A stretch of DNA of 64,000 nt from Methylobacterium pseudosasicola (GTDB lineage Bacteria; Pseudomonadota; Alphaproteobacteria; Rhizobiales; Beijerinckiaceae). The notes beneath the pieces were generated by a model. The model made no database searches. It was not told the DNA's origin and saw only the letters and a program-made list of their open reading frames with translations. Position 1 is the stretch's first letter; every line of letters begins with the position of its first letter. The stretch is from assembly GCF_900114535.1 (NCBI RefSeq), contig NZ_FOTK01000002.1, positions 62,001 through 126,000 of the forward strand. Direction: 5' to 3'. The translations under genes were made by a program, and so were the position numbers. Shown one piece after another: positions 45,901 to 56,322 of this stretch.

Positions 45901-46950
45901 TCAGGCGTGCCAATCTGGCAACACATCCTGCGGCGCCTCGAGCCAGCCCGGCACCGGCAGGTTGCGCTCGGTCAGGAAGGCTGGGTTGAACAGCTTTGAG
46001 GCGTAGCGCGCCGCGCCGTCGCACAGGATCGTCACCACCGTGTGGCCGGGACCGAGTTCACGGGCGAGCCGGATCGCCCCGGCGACGTTGATGCCTGACG
46101 AGCCGCCCAGCGACAGGCCCTCCTCCCGCATCAGACCGAAGACGATGTCCAGCGCCTCGCGGTCGGGGATCCGGAAGGCGTGGTCCGGGGTGAAGCCGTC
46201 GAGGTTTTTCGTAATCCGGCCCTGGCCGATTCCCTCGGTGATCGAGGACCCCTCCGCCTTCAGGGTGCCGGTGGTGTAGTGGGCGTAGAGGGCGGAACCC
46301 TCCGGGTCGGAGAGCGCGATGCGCACCCCCGGGTTCCGGGCCCGTAACGCCGCCGCGGTGCCGGCCAGCGTCCCCCCCGTCCCAGCCGCGCAGACGAAGC
46401 CGTCGACCCGGCCGCCGGTCTGCGCCCAGATCTCCGGCCCGGTGCCGTCGACATGGGACTGCCGATTGGCGACGTTGTCGAACTGGTCGGCGAAGAACGC
46501 GCCCGCCGGCTCGGTCGCCGCGAGTTTTTCGGCCAGCCGCCGGGCGACGTGGACGTAGTTGTTCGGGTTGGCGAACGGCACCGCCGGCACCTCGACGAGG
46601 CGCGCGCCGGCGAGCCGCAGGGTCTGCTTCTTCTCCTCGGACTGGGTGACCGGGATGACGATCAGCGTCCGGTAGCCGCGCACGGAAGCCACCAGGGCGA
46701 GGCCGATGCCGGTATTGCCGGCCGTGCCCTCCACGATGGTGCCGCCCGGCCGGATCAGGCCTTTCGCCTCGGCATCATGCACGATGGCGAGCGCCGCCCG
46801 GTCCTTCACCGACAGGCCGGGATTGAGGAACTCGGCCTTCCCAAAGATCTCGCAGCCGGTCGCCTCGGAGGCGCGGCGCAGCCGGATCAGCGGCGTCTGG
46901 CCGATTGCGGCGAGGACATCGGGATGGGCGGTGCGATTCGGGGTCGTCAT
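45901..46950 (-). CDS. cysK: Cysteine synthase (O-acetylserine sulfhydrylase)
   Basis: 349 residues. Makes cysteine from O-acetylserine and sulfide with PLP. Lysine 49 in NPGLSVKDRAAL binds PLP. EGTAGNTGIGLALVA is the TSGNTG-type substrate loop (with A at the second position), and GTGGTLAGTAA is the phosphate-binding loop. Slightly longer than typical CysK (about 310-330). It is 39 bp from the end of cysA on the same strand, so probably the last gene of the sulfate uptake operon. CysM-type or cystathionine-synthase-like alternatives are less likely. Confidence 0.88.
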   Translation of the reverse strand: MTTPNRTAHPDVLAAIGQTPLIRLRRASEATGCEIFGKAEFLNPGLSVKDRAALAIVHDAEAKGLIRPGGTIVEGTAGNTGIGLALVASVRGYRTLIVIPVTQSEEKKQTLRLAGARLVEVPAVPFANPNNYVHVARRLAEKLAATEPAGAFFADQFDNVANRQSHVDGTGPEIWAQTGGRVDGFVCAAGTGGTLAGTAAALRARNPGVRIALSDPEGSALYAHYTTGTLKAEGSSITEGIGQGRITKNLDGFTPDHAFRIPDREALDIVFGLMREEGLSLGGSSGINVAGAIRLARELGPGHTVVTILCDGAARYASKLFNPAFLTERNLPVPGWLEAPQDVLPDWHA

Positions 46951-46989
46951 GAGTGGGAGCCTAGGCGGATGTGCGGCTTCTGACGAGGT

Positions 46990-48078
46990 TCACCCGAACA
47001 CATGCCCCCCATTGATCCGCAGCCCGACCGGGTGGCCGGCCGGGTAGCGGATGCCGTCGAAATCCTCCACCGCGAGCACGCGGCCCTGGTCGTCGGCGAC
47101 CTCGATGCGCTGGCGGCCCTGGCTGCGATAGGAGCTGCGCACCGTGCCGGAGAGATGCGCCGCCTCGGGCTCGGCGAGCTGCAATTGCCAGGGCCGGACG
47201 TAGAGCTTGACCGGGCCGATGGTCCCGGACGGTGCCGCCACAGGCGTCTCCCGGCCGCGCACCAGCACCCGGCCGCCCTCGGCGAGCGCTTCCACCTCGA
47301 CGTGATCCCCTAAGAACTTCATCACCGTGGCCGAGGCCGGGTGTTCCTGGACCTCGTCCGGGGTGCCGACCTGCTCCAGGCGGCCGCGATCCAGCACCGC
47401 AACGCGGTCCGAGAGCTCCAGAGCCTCGTCCTGGTCGTGGGTCACGAAGATCGTGGTCTGGCCGGTGCGGTCGTGGATCTCGCGCAGCCAGCGGCGCAGG
47501 TCCTTTCGCACTTGGGCGTCCAGGGCGCCGAAGGGCTCGTCCAGGAGCAGGACGCGGGGCTCGACGGCGAGCGCGCGCGCGAGCGCCACCCGCTGGCGCT
47601 GGCCGCCGGAGAGCTGCGACGGGTAGCGGTCGCCGAAGCCAGAGAGCCGGATCAGGTCGAGCAGGTCGCCGACCCGACGCTTGATCTCAGGCCTAGCCGG
47701 GCGCTCGGCCCGGCGCCGCGCGTTCAGCCCGTAGGCGATGTTGTCGGCCACGCTCATGTGCTTGAACAGGGCGTAGTGCTGGAACACGAAGCCCACCGCC
47801 CGCTCCTGCACGGCGAGGCCCGTGGCGTCGTCGTCGCCGAACAGGATCCGCCCCCGGTCCGGCGCGTCGAGCCCGGCGATGATCCGCAGCAGCGTCGTCT
47901 TGCCCGAGCCCGAGGGACCGAGCAGCCCGAGCAGCTCCCCCGCCCGCACGTCGATCGACAGGTCGTGCAGCACCGCGGCCGTGTCGAAGGTTTTTGAGAT
48001 GCCCTCGACCCGGATCGCCGTTGAGGAGCGCTCAGTGAGCCCGGCCGTGTGCGAGCTCGCCCGCGAAGCGCCACTCAA
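46990..48078 (-). CDS. cysA: Sulfate/thiosulfate ABC transporter ATP-binding protein
   Basis: 362 residues from TTG 48078. Walker [18 protein letters not shown]-loop [14 protein letters not shown], signature [15 protein letters not shown] and Walker [13 protein letters not shown]. The C-terminal TOBE-like part reads [16 protein letters not shown]. The ATG at 48162 gives a Ser-rich N-terminus that overlaps cysW by 131 bp and lacks similarity, so the TTG (47-bp overlap) is preferred; the conserved part begins at [12 protein letters not shown]. Energises the CysTW permease. Confidence 0.92.
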   Translation of the reverse strand: MSGASRASSHTAGLTERSSTAIRVEGISKTFDTAAVLHDLSIDVRAGELLGLLGPSGSGKTTLLRIIAGLDAPDRGRILFGDDDATGLAVQERAVGFVFQHYALFKHMSVADNIAYGLNARRRAERPARPEIKRRVGDLLDLIRLSGFGDRYPSQLSGGQRQRVALARALAVEPRVLLLDEPFGALDAQVRKDLRRWLREIHDRTGQTTIFVTHDQDEALELSDRVAVLDRGRLEQVGTPDEVQEHPASATVMKFLGDHVEVEALAEGGRVLVRGRETPVAAPSGTIGPVKLYVRPWQLQLAEPEAAHLSGTVRSSYRSQGRQRIEVADDQGRVLAVEDFDGIRYPAGHPVGLRINGGHVFG

Positions 48079-48919
48079 GGATGGATTTGAGGACGAGGGT
48101 GATGAGGGCAAGGACAGCGAGGAGCGTAGCGACGGCGAATGAGGCGACGAAGTTGTACTCATTGTAGAGGATCTCCACGTGGAGCGGGATGGTGTTGGTC
48201 AGGCCACGGATGTGGCCGGACACCACCGACACCGCCCCGAACTCGCCCATCGCCCGGGCATTGCAGAGGAGCACGCTGTAGAGCAGGCCCCAGCGGATGT
48301 TGGGCAGCGTCACCGTGCGGAAGGCGTGCAGGCCCGAGGCGCCGAGCGTCAGCGCCGCCTCCTCCTCCGAGGAGCCCTGCTCCTGCATGAGCGGGATCAG
48401 CTCCCGGGCGACGAACGGGAAGGTCACGAACACCGTGGCCAGCACGATCCCCGGCAGGGCGAACAGGATCTGGATCCCGTGATCCATGAGCCAGGTGCCG
48501 AACAGCCCCTGCGAGCCGAACAGCAGCACGTAGATCAGCCCCGAGACCACCGGGGAGACCGAGAACGGCAGGTCGATTAGGGTGATCAGCAGCGCCTTGC
48601 CGGAGAACTCGAACTTGGCGATCGCCCAGGAGGCCGCCAAGCCGAACACCACGTTGAACGGCACCGCGATCGCCGCCACCGTCAGGGTCAGGCGGATCGC
48701 GCTCCAGGCATCGGGCTCCCGGAACGCCGCCAGGAAGGCCTCGATCCCCTTCGAGAAGGCCTGGGTGAACACCGCGATCAGCGGCAGGACCAGGAACAGC
48801 GCTAGGAAGGCGATGGCGATTCCGATCAGGACGATGCGGGTGCCGGTGCCCTCCGAGGCGACCGGCTCCCCGCGCGTCGTGGGCGCGAAGGTCGGGGAGA
48901 AGATCTCGGACTCAGACAT
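48032..48919 (-). CDS. cysW: Sulfate ABC transporter permease CysW
   Basis: 295 residues with about six membrane segments. The EAA loop reads [24 protein letters not shown], the site of contact with CysA. Ends in a hydrophobic stretch [20 protein letters not shown]. Overlaps cysT by 8 bp upstream and cysA downstream. Together with CysT it forms the inner-membrane channel for sulfate and thiosulfate. Confidence 0.93.
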   Translation of the reverse strand: MSESEIFSPTFAPTTRGEPVASEGTGTRIVLIGIAIAFLALFLVLPLIAVFTQAFSKGIEAFLAAFREPDAWSAIRLTLTVAAIAVPFNVVFGLAASWAIAKFEFSGKALLITLIDLPFSVSPVVSGLIYVLLFGSQGLFGTWLMDHGIQILFALPGIVLATVFVTFPFVARELIPLMQEQGSSEEEAALTLGASGLHAFRTVTLPNIRWGLLYSVLLCNARAMGEFGAVSVVSGHIRGLTNTIPLHVEILYNEYNFVASFAVATLLAVLALITLVLKSILEWRFAGELAHGRAH

Positions 48920-49766
48920 AGCCGAAGCGCCTCCGGCTCCAGGCCTGGATCAGGTTGATGGCAAGCAGCGTCAGGAACGAGATGCCCAGCATGATCGTGG
49001 CGATCGCCGCCGCGCCGCCGTAGTCGAACTCGGACAGCTTGATCACGATCAGGAGCGGCGCGATCTCCGAGACGTAGGGCAGGTTGCCGGCGATGAAGAT
49101 GATCGAGCCGTACTCGCCGACCCCCCGGGCGAAGGCCATGGCGAAGCCGGTGAGCACCGCCGGGATCAGCGGCGGCAGCACCACCTTGGTCAGGGTGGCG
49201 AACCGGCTGGCCCCGAGGGTGGCCGACGCCTCCTCAATCTCCTTGTCGATCTCGGCGATCAGCGGCTGCACGGTCCGCACCGCGAAGGGCAGACCGATGA
49301 ACACCATGGCGATGAAGATCCCCACCGGCGTGTAGGCCGCCTGGATGCCGAGCCGGGCGAGCGGCGCGCCCAAGAACCCGTCCGGCGCGTAGAGCGAGGC
49401 CAACGCGATGCCGGCCACGGCGGTGGGCAGGGCGAAGGGCAGGTCGACCGCGGCATCGACCAGCTTGCGGCCCGGAAAGTCGTAGCGGGTCAGCACCCAG
49501 GCCACCAGGAAGCCGAAGGACGACGCCACGAGCGCCGCGACGGCCGAGACGCCGAAGCTGATCCGCAGGGCGCTGGACACCCGCGGATCGGTGGCGACCT
49601 CCCAGATCCCGGAAATCCCGAGGCCGGACGCCTTGGCGACGAGCCCGGCGAGCGGCAGCAGCACGATCAGCCCGAGGCAGGTCAGGGTGTAGCCGAAGCT
49701 CAGCCCGAAGCCCGGAATCACGCTCGGGCGGCGGAAGGTCCAAGTTCGACGCGGCGTCTTGGCCAT
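48912..49766 (-). CDS. cysT: Sulfate ABC transporter permease CysT (CysU)
   Basis: 284 residues with six membrane helices. EAA loop [23 protein letters not shown], and [18 protein letters not shown] typical of the CysT type. Starts 11 bp after the sbp stop and overlaps cysW. Confidence 0.93.
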   Translation of the reverse strand: MAKTPRRTWTFRRPSVIPGFGLSFGYTLTCLGLIVLLPLAGLVAKASGLGISGIWEVATDPRVSSALRISFGVSAVAALVASSFGFLVAWVLTRYDFPGRKLVDAAVDLPFALPTAVAGIALASLYAPDGFLGAPLARLGIQAAYTPVGIFIAMVFIGLPFAVRTVQPLIAEIDKEIEEASATLGASRFATLTKVVLPPLIPAVLTGFAMAFARGVGEYGSIIFIAGNLPYVSEIAPLLIVIKLSEFDYGGAAAIATIMLGISFLTLLAINLIQAWSRRRFGYV

Positions 49767-49777
49767 GATTCCACGCC

Positions 49778-50806
49778 TCAGCGGCCGGCCCGGCTCAACC
49801 GGTCGAACAGGCCGCCGGCGTCGAAGTTCCGCTTCTGGATCTCATCCCAGGAGCCCTGATACTCTTCGATCTTGAACAGCTTGATCTCGGGGAGCTGGGC
49901 GAGGTCGGCCGGCGCCGCCGCCTCACGGCGGATCGGGCGGTAATGGTGCTTGGCGAAGATCGCCTGCGCGCGGTCGCTGTAGAGGAAGTCGAGATAGGCC
50001 TGGGCGGCCTTGGTGGTCCCCTTGCGCTCGGTGTTGGCGGCCACGAGAGCCACCGGCGGCTCGGCGTAGATCGAGGTCGGCGGCGACACGATGTCGAATT
50101 TTTCCGCGCCGAATTCCTGCAGGACCAAGTAGGCCTCGTTCTCCCAGGTCGGGAGCACGTCACCCAATCCGCGCTGCGCGAAGGTCACGGTCGAGCCGCG
50201 GGCGCCGGTGTCGAGAACCGGCACGTTCTTGTAGATCTGGCCCACGAAGGCGTCGGCCTTGGCGGCGTCCTTGTCCTGGCCGTAGGCGTAGCCCCAGGCC
50301 GCCAGGAAGTTCCAGCGGCCGCCGGCCGAGGTCTTGGGGTTGGGGGTGATCACCTTGACGTCGGGCTTGGTCAGGTCGGCCCAGTCCTTGACGCCCTTCG
50401 GGTTGCCCTTGCGCACGAGGAACACCACCGTCGAGGTGTAGGGTGTCGCCTCGTTGGGAAGTTTGGTGCGCCAGTCGTCCGGGATCTTGTGGGTCAGCTT
50501 GGCGATGGCGTCGATGTCCGACGGGATGCCCAGCGTGACCACGTCGGCGTCGACGCCGTCGATCACCGTGCGGGCCTGCGCGCCCGAGCCCCCATGCGAG
50601 GCGCGCACCGTGATCGCCTCGCCGGTCTTGGCCTTCCACTCCTCGGCGAAGACCGTGTTGATGTCGCGGTAGAGTTCCCGGGTCGGGTCGTAGGAGACAT
50701 TGAGCAGCGCGGTCTCGGCCCGGGCCGGCACAAGGCAGGTCAACAGGCTCGCGCCGACCAGCATCGACAGTCCGAACGCCCGCTTCCTGACCGCACCGTT
50801 CTTCAT
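49778..50806 (-). CDS. sbp: Sulfate-binding periplasmic protein
   Basis: 342 residues from ATG 50806, with a signal peptide (KRAFGLSMLVGASLLTCLVPARA). Landmarks are NVSYDPTRELYRDINTVF, SHGGSGAQARTVIDG with the sulfate-binding loop, TPNPKTSAGGRWNFLAAWGYA and GDVLPTWENEAYL, as in Sbp/CysP. First gene of the sbp-cysTWA-cysK operon. A good GGGAG is in front of the ATG. A CGTTCG-N6-CGAACG palindrome lies 65 bp upstream, so probably sulfur-regulated. Sbp and CysP cannot be told apart by eye. Confidence 0.93.
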   Translation of the reverse strand: MKNGAVRKRAFGLSMLVGASLLTCLVPARAETALLNVSYDPTRELYRDINTVFAEEWKAKTGEAITVRASHGGSGAQARTVIDGVDADVVTLGIPSDIDAIAKLTHKIPDDWRTKLPNEATPYTSTVVFLVRKGNPKGVKDWADLTKPDVKVITPNPKTSAGGRWNFLAAWGYAYGQDKDAAKADAFVGQIYKNVPVLDTGARGSTVTFAQRGLGDVLPTWENEAYLVLQEFGAEKFDIVSPPTSIYAEPPVALVAANTERKGTTKAAQAYLDFLYSDRAQAIFAKHHYRPIRREAAAPADLAQLPEIKLFKIEEYQGSWDEIQKRNFDAGGLFDRLSRAGR

Positions 50807-51140
50807 CACGCCCGCTCTCCCAGCCGCCGAGGGTTGCGCCGCAGAGGAGCGCACCCTGAAGAGCCTGGATCGTTCGTTTTATCGAACGAAGTCAAGTCTC
50901 AGGAGCGAGTTCGCGCCAGCCTTCGCGGAACGCAGGATCAGCGAAACCTGCGGCAACGCAAAGGTGCTCGAAGGCAAGTTTCGGAAGAAGGCATGGATCT
51001 TCTCTCGCGCCGAGCGTCAGGAGAAGAATGTCAACGCGTTCTCGGGTTTCTTAGAAAGAACGAACTGGTGTGCGGTGGCGCACATATCGTTCTCCGCGGC
51101 CCCGCGGCGGGGCACGGCTGCGAGTCGGATCGCGTTGGGC
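50807..51140. other. Promoter region of the sulfate uptake operon
   Basis: About 330 bp between sbp (leftward) and the NepR-like gene (also leftward). It contains the operator candidate at 50871-50888. The remaining 250 bp hold only short frames without ribosome-binding sites; nothing else was recognised. Confidence 0.5.
50871..50888. promoter_or_regulatory. Palindromic operator candidate upstream of sbp
   Basis: Perfect inverted repeat CGTTCG-N6-CGAACG, 65 bp from the sbp start codon. It has the geometry of the sites before cysJ (1913) and cysH (2672). Confidence 0.6.
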
Positions 51141-51326
51141 CTATGGTTTCGGCTTGGCGAGCTGCTTCACCAGCGCTTCGAGCCGCTGGTTGATCGGGGC
51201 CGCCAGGGTGTCGGCATAGGCCGCGCGCAGGTTCTGGCCGAGATGGCGCCGCACGCTCGGGCTGAGCGAGGCTGCGGGCGAGGCGGCCTCGGCCTCGGAC
51301 GGACGCTCCGGATGCGTCTTGGTCAT
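51141..51326 (-). CDS. NepR-like anti-sigma factor
   Basis: 61 residues. The C-terminal 40 residues, SPSVRRHLGQNLRAAYADTLAAPINQRLEALVKQL, match the NepR core (xxIGxxLRxxYxDxxxxPxPxRFxxLLxxL; landmark HLGQNLRAAYADTL). NepR binds the general-stress sigma factor EcfG and is released by PhyR. Excellent ribosome-binding site (GGAGGAG). Neither phyR nor ecfG is next to it, so this is an orphan paralogue; the sigma partner is unknown. Confidence 0.65.
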   Translation of the reverse strand: MTKTHPERPSEAEAASPAASLSPSVRRHLGQNLRAAYADTLAAPINQRLEALVKQLAKPKP

Positions 51327-51442
51327 GATCCCGACTCCTCCGCACGTCCCCGCCTTCAGAGTGGCAAGTCTTGGTTAAGAAGCCGTCACGCCGGAGGGGC
51401 CGGGCGCCCGGAACTGGCCGACCCGGGGGCACGTTGCCGGGC

Positions 51443-51811
51443 ATGACCTCTCACGCAGATCGGACCCGCCCCTTGTCCCGCTCGATTCCCATGACCCTGA
51501 TGGCGTTCCTCGCGGTGACGGCGGCCAGCCCCTGCCTGGCCCAGACGAAGCCCGGCGAGATCAAGGGGATCGACGCCATGGGCGACAAGTCCCGCAGCGC
51601 CCAGGATGGGTGGAGCCAGGCGCCGGTGCCCCGGGAGCAGTCGGCCGCCAAGGACGCGCCGAACCCCGGCGGCAAGTCGATCGGCGAGAATGCCGACCGG
51701 CCGGTCCCCAAGGCCGATACGGGCGGATCCTCGGCCACGGAGCCGCAGGCCCCCCTGGAGCACCGCACGGCGAGCCCCTCCGGCAGCAACCCGGCCGCGC
51801 CCACCAAGTAG
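51443..51811 (+). CDS. Exported hypothetical protein
   Basis: 122 residues with a signal peptide (PMTLMAFLAVTAASPCLAQ), then a disordered Pro/Ala/Ser/Lys-rich part (KPGEIKGIDAMGDKSRSAQD). No domain recognised. An open frame upstream to 51371 is not convincing. Confidence 0.6.
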   Translation: MTSHADRTRPLSRSIPMTLMAFLAVTAASPCLAQTKPGEIKGIDAMGDKSRSAQDGWSQAPVPREQSAAKDAPNPGGKSIGENADRPVPKADTGGSSATEPQAPLEHRTASPSGSNPAAPTK

Positions 51812-51989
51812 TTCGCCTCGCGATAGGCCCGCTGAATAAAAAGATCTGGTTTCGCAGGATGATAGCCGGCATGTGAACGTGCCGGCCAATTCAGGACAGA
51901 CCTGCGCTCTGTGTCACCCAATCGCACTTGCCTCGTGCACGCTTTTTTGGGACACCCTGGAATTATACCAGATCGCTTTAGGAGCGGAG

Positions 51990-54900
51990 ATGAACGTCCA
52001 GGTCTCTAGGCGTGGCCTGCTCAAAGGGGCCGGCGCCGGCCTCGCGGGCGGCTCGCTCGGCGCACTCGGCTTCGGCGGACTTCAGCCGGCCATGGCCGCC
52101 GCGGTGCGGCCCTTCAAGCTCGCGCAGATGCGCGAGACGCGCAACACGTGCCCCTACTGCTCGGTGGCGTGCGGCGTCATCCTGTACAGCCTGGGCGACC
52201 GTTCGAAGAACGCGCGCTCCTCGGTGATGCATATCGAGGGCGATCCCGATCACCCGGTCAACCGCGGCACGCTCTGCCCGAAGGGCTCGGCGCTGCTCGA
52301 CTTCGTGCATGCCGAGACCCGCACGAAGTACCCGCTCTACCGCGCCCCCGGCACCTCCGAGTTCAAGCGCGTCTCCTGGGACTTCGCGCTGGACCGGATC
52401 GCGACCCTCCTCAAGGAGGATCGGGACAAGAACTTCAAGGCCAAGAACGAAGAGCTCACGGTCAACCGCTGGACCACGACGGGCTTTCTCGGCGCTTCGG
52501 CCACCACCAACGAGACGGCCTGGCTGACCTACAAGACAGTCCGAAGCATGGGGGCCCTGGTCTTCGATAATCAGGCCAGAGTTTGACACGGTCCGTCGGT
52601 CGCCAGTTTGGCGCCCTCCTTCGGACGCGGTGCGATGACCAACCTCTGGATGGACATCAAGCACGCGGACGTGATTACCGTGATGGGCGGCAATGCCGCC
52701 GAAGCGCATCCGTGCGGATTCAAGTGGGTCGTCGAGGCGAAGGCCCATAACAACGCGAAGCTCATCGTCGTCGACCCGCGCTTCACCCGCACGGCGTCGG
52801 TGGCCGATCTGTACTGCCCGATCCGGCAGGGGACCGACATCGCGTTCCTGTCGGGTGTCGCGAAGTACCTGATCGACAACGACAAGCTGCAGCACCGCTA
52901 CGTCGCGGCCTATTCCAACGCGGGCTACGTGGTTCGTGAGGGCTACGATTTCAGCGAGGGCCTGTTCGCCGGCTACGACGCGGAGAAGCGCGACTACGAC
53001 AAGACCACCTGGGACTACGAGATCGGTCCCGATGGCTACGCCGTCGTCGACGAGACGATGCAGCATCCGCGCTGCGTCATGCAGCTCCTGAAGAAGCACA
53101 TCGCCATCTACACGCCGGAGATGGTGGAGCGGATCTGCGGCTCGCCGAAGGAGACCTTCCTGAAGGTCTGCGAGTTGATGGCGACCACGTCCTCCCCTGA
53201 GCGGACGATGGCCTCCCTCTACGCCCTCGGCTGGACGCACCACTCCAAGGGCTCGCAGAACATCCGCTCGATGTGCATCGTCCAGACGCTCCTGGGCAAT
53301 ATCGGCATGCTCGGCGGCGGCATGCAGGCCCTGCGCGGTCACTCCAACATCCAGGGGCTGACCGATCTCGGGCTGATGTCCAACCTGATCCCGGGCTATC
53401 TCAACCTGCCCGTGGAGAAGGAGCCGGACTACGCGAGCTACATCGCCAAGCGGCAGTTCAAGCCCCTGCGTCCGGGCCAGACCAGTTACTGGCAGAACTA
53501 CAACAAGTTCTTCGTCTCGTTCCAGAAGATGATGTGGGGCGACAAGGCGACGAAGGAGAACGACTGGGCCTACGATTACCTGCCTAAGCTCGACGTGCCG
53601 ACCTACGACGTTCTCCGTGGGTTCGAGCTCGCGAAGCAGGGCAAGATGTCGGGCTACATCATCCAGGGCTTCAACCCCCTGCTGTCGTTTCCGAACCGCG
53701 GCAAGATGACGGAAGCCTTCTCCAAGATGAAGTTCATCGTGGTGATGGATCCGCTCAAGACGGAGACCGCCCGGTTCTGGGAGAACCACGGCGAGTACAA
53801 CGACGTCGATCCGACCAAGATCCAGACCGAGGTGTTCGAGCTGCCGACCACCCTGTTCGTGGAGGAGGAAGGCTCGCTGTCGAACTCCAGCCGCTGGCTG
53901 CAGTGGCATTGGCAGGCGCAGGAAGCGCCGGGCGAGTGCCGCTCGGACATCGAGATCATGTCGGAGATCTTCCTCCGCGTGAAGGCGGCCTACAAGAAGG
54001 ATGGCGGCGCGTTCCCGGACCCGATCGTCAACCTGAAATGGGACTACGCCATCGCCGAGTCGCCGACGCCCACCGAGCTCGCCCGCGAGCTCAACGGCTA
54101 TACGGTGGCGCCGACGCCGGACCTCAACGGGACGATCATCCCGGCTGGCAAGCAGGTCGACGGCTTCGCCCAGCTCAAGGACGATGGCACCACGGCGTGC
54201 GCGTGCTGGATCTACTCGGGCTGCTACACCGAGAAGGGCAACACCATGGCCCGTCGGGACAACACTGATCCCGGCGACCGCGGCATCGCCCCGAACTGGG
54301 CCTTCGCGTGGCCGGCCAACCGGCGCGTGCTCTACAACCGGGCGTCCTGCGACCCGGAGGGCAAGCCCTGGTCGGAGAAGAAGAAGCTCATCGAGTGGAA
54401 CGGCAAGCAGTGGATCGGCTTCGACGTGCCGGATTACGGCGTCACCGTCGCCCCCGATAAGGGCGTCGGCCCGTTCATCCTGAACCAGGAGGGTGTCGCC
54501 CGCCTGTGGACCCGGGGGCTCATGCGCGACGGGCCGTTCCCGACGCACTACGAGCCGTTCGAGTCGCCGATGGCCAACATCCCGTTCCCGAAGATCAAGG
54601 GCGCCCCGGCGGCCCGCATCTTCAAGGACGACCTGGCCGATCTCGGCGATGCGAAGGATTTTCCCTACGCGGCCACCAGCTACCGGCTCACCGAGCACTT
54701 CCACGGCTGGACCAAGCACGCTCGGATCAACGCGATTCTCCAGCCGGAGGCCTTCGTCGAGATCTCGGAGGAGCTGGCCAAGGAGAAGGGCATCACCAAG
54801 GGCGGCTGGGTCCGCGTCTGGTCGAAGCGCGGCTCCCTGAAGGCCAAGGCGGTGGTGACCAAGCGGATCAAGCCGCTGATCTGCGACGGCAAGCCCGTCC

Positions 54901-55070
54901 ACGTCGTCGGCATCCCGCAGCACTGGGGCTTCATGGGCCTGACGAAGAAAGGATGGCACCCGAACTCGCTGACGCCCGTGGTGGGTGACGCGAATACCGA
55001 GACGCCGGAGTTCAAGGCCTGGCTCGTGAATATCGAGCCGACCACGCCGCCGTCCGACGCGGTCGCCTGA
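51990..55070 (+). CDS. fdoG: Formate dehydrogenase major subunit, selenocysteine-containing
   Basis: 1026 residues when the TGA at 52584-52586 is read as selenocysteine (residue 199); without readthrough it ends after 198. The context is [25 protein letters not shown], the same arrangement as in FdnG/FdoG. The [4Fe-4S] ligands are C54, C57, C61 and C96. The Tat signal SRRGLLKG is at the N-terminus, so the protein is exported folded with molybdenum/tungsten bis-pterin cofactor. AGGAGCGGAG precedes the ATG. It oxidises formate to CO2 in the periplasm and passes electrons to FdoH and FdoI. Length fits FdnG (about 1015). Not a pseudogene: the downstream part is fully conserved. Confidence 0.93.
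52584..52615 (+). promoter_or_regulatory. Bacterial SECIS element for fdoG
   Basis: The UGA is followed by 11 nt and then a hairpin: GG/CC and CGCC/GGCG pairs with a single bulged U (position 52600) and loop AGUUU. The E. coli fdhF/fdnG SECIS has the same features: a short upper helix with bulged U, GU in the loop, and an 11-nt distance to UGA. Binding by SelB is inferred; sel genes are not in the window. Confidence 0.75.
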
Positions 55071-55084
55071 GGGGAGCTAGGATC

Positions 55085-56020
55085 ATGGCCGATTACAGCT
55101 CCCTCGATATCCGCCAGCGCTCCGCCTCCACGGAGACGCCGCCGGAGATCCGCCGCCAGGTGGAGGTCGCCAAGCTCATCGACGTGTCGAAGTGCATCGG
55201 CTGCAAAGCCTGCCAGTCGGCCTGCGAAGAGTGGAACGACCTGCGCGATGACATCGGCATCAATCGCGGTGTCTACGACAACCCCCACGACCTCACCCCG
55301 AAGTCGTGGACCCTCATGCGGTTCACCGAGTACGAGAACCCGGAGACCCAGAACCTCGAATGGCTGATCCGCAAGGACGGCTGCATGCACTGCACCGAGC
55401 CGGGCTGCCTCAAGGCGTGCCCGTCCCCCGGCGCGATCGTGCAGTACTCCAACGGCATCGTCGACTTCATTGAGGAGAACTGCATCGGCTGCGGCTACTG
55501 CGTGAAGGGATGCCCGTTCAACATCCCGCGCATCAGCCAGACCGACCACAAGGCGTACAAGTGCACCCTGTGCTCGGACCGGGTCGCGGTGGGTCAGGCT
55601 CCGGCCTGCGCCAAGGCGTGCCCGACCGGCTCGATCATGTTCGGCACCAAACAGGCGATGATCGAGCAGGCCGAGACCCGCGTCGAGGATCTAAAGTCGC
55701 GCGGCTTCCAGCATGCCGGCCTCTACGACCCGGCCGGCGTCGGCGGCACGCACGTCATGTACGTGCTGCACCACGCCGACCAGCCGAGCCTCTATGCCGG
55801 CCTGCCGAACGACCCGAAGATCTCGCCGCTGGTCGCCTTCTGGAAGGGCGGCGCCAAGGTGTTCGGGCTCGCCGCGATGGGCTTCGCCGCGGTGGCGGGC
55901 TTCTTCCACTACGTGACGGCCGGCCCGAACGAGGTCGTGCCCGAGGAAGAGGAAGAGGCGGTCGAGTTCGACGAGGCCAAGCGCCGCGAGACCGGCGGCG
56001 ACGAGGCCCGGCCGCACTAG
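55085..56020 (+). CDS. fdoH: Formate dehydrogenase iron-sulfur (beta) subunit
   Basis: 311 residues. Four cysteine clusters for [4Fe-4S]: [37 protein letters not shown] and [23 protein letters not shown]-terminal membrane helix ([18 protein letters not shown]) anchors it to FdoI as in FdnH. Starts 14 bp after fdoG. Passes electrons from FdoG to the cytochrome b subunit. Confidence 0.95.
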   Translation: MADYSSLDIRQRSASTETPPEIRRQVEVAKLIDVSKCIGCKACQSACEEWNDLRDDIGINRGVYDNPHDLTPKSWTLMRFTEYENPETQNLEWLIRKDGCMHCTEPGCLKACPSPGAIVQYSNGIVDFIEENCIGCGYCVKGCPFNIPRISQTDHKAYKCTLCSDRVAVGQAPACAKACPTGSIMFGTKQAMIEQAETRVEDLKSRGFQHAGLYDPAGVGGTHVMYVLHHADQPSLYAGLPNDPKISPLVAFWKGGAKVFGLAAMGFAAVAGFFHYVTAGPNEVVPEEEEEAVEFDEAKRRETGGDEARPH

Positions 56021-56030
56021 ACGCGACGGT

Positions 56031-56208
56031 CTCCCTCCCCCCTCTGCGGGGGAGGGTGGCCCCCGAAAGGGGGGCGGGAGAGGGGAGCGACGGTGCAGGA
56101 TCGGGCTTTGCCCGTCATGCCGGTCGCGCTCCTTTTCTGAACCCGGGTTCCCCTCTCCCGACCCGGCCTGACGGCCGGCCCACCCTCCCCCGCAGAGGGG
56201 GGAGGGAG
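56031..56208. mobile_element. 178-bp MITE-like element, copy 1
   Basis: Bounded by perfect 29-bp terminal inverted repeats (CTCCCTCCCCCCTCTGCGGG... and complement). Internal TGCAGGATCGGGC and GGCCTGACGGCCGGCC. A second copy of similar sequence is at 61673-61847. Lies between fdoH and fdoI, so it interrupts the fdh operon. No coding sequence. Confidence 0.7.
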
Positions 56209-56322
56209 AGCCGCGTGGATCCCGAACCGACAGGGTGGAGCCGTTGAGGCCATGCCGCCCTACATTGAATTCCAGGGCCGACCCGCGCCGCGGACCCGGC
56301 CACGTCAGGCGCGAGAAGGCCG

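Noticed and set aside
48079..48162. N-terminal extension of CysA from ATG 48162
   Set aside because: It would overlap cysW by 131 bp and is a Ser-rich out-of-frame translation of cysW codons; the TTG at 48078 is more plausible.
52584..52607. fdoG as two genes or a nonsense-mutated pseudogene
   Set aside because: The TGA is at the selenocysteine position, the surrounding residues are conserved, and a SECIS-like hairpin follows at the expected distance.
51978..54959. Minus-strand open frame of about 990 codons opposite fdoG
   Set aside because: Same shadow effect; fdoG shows clear Fe-S, Sec and Tat motifs on the plus strand.
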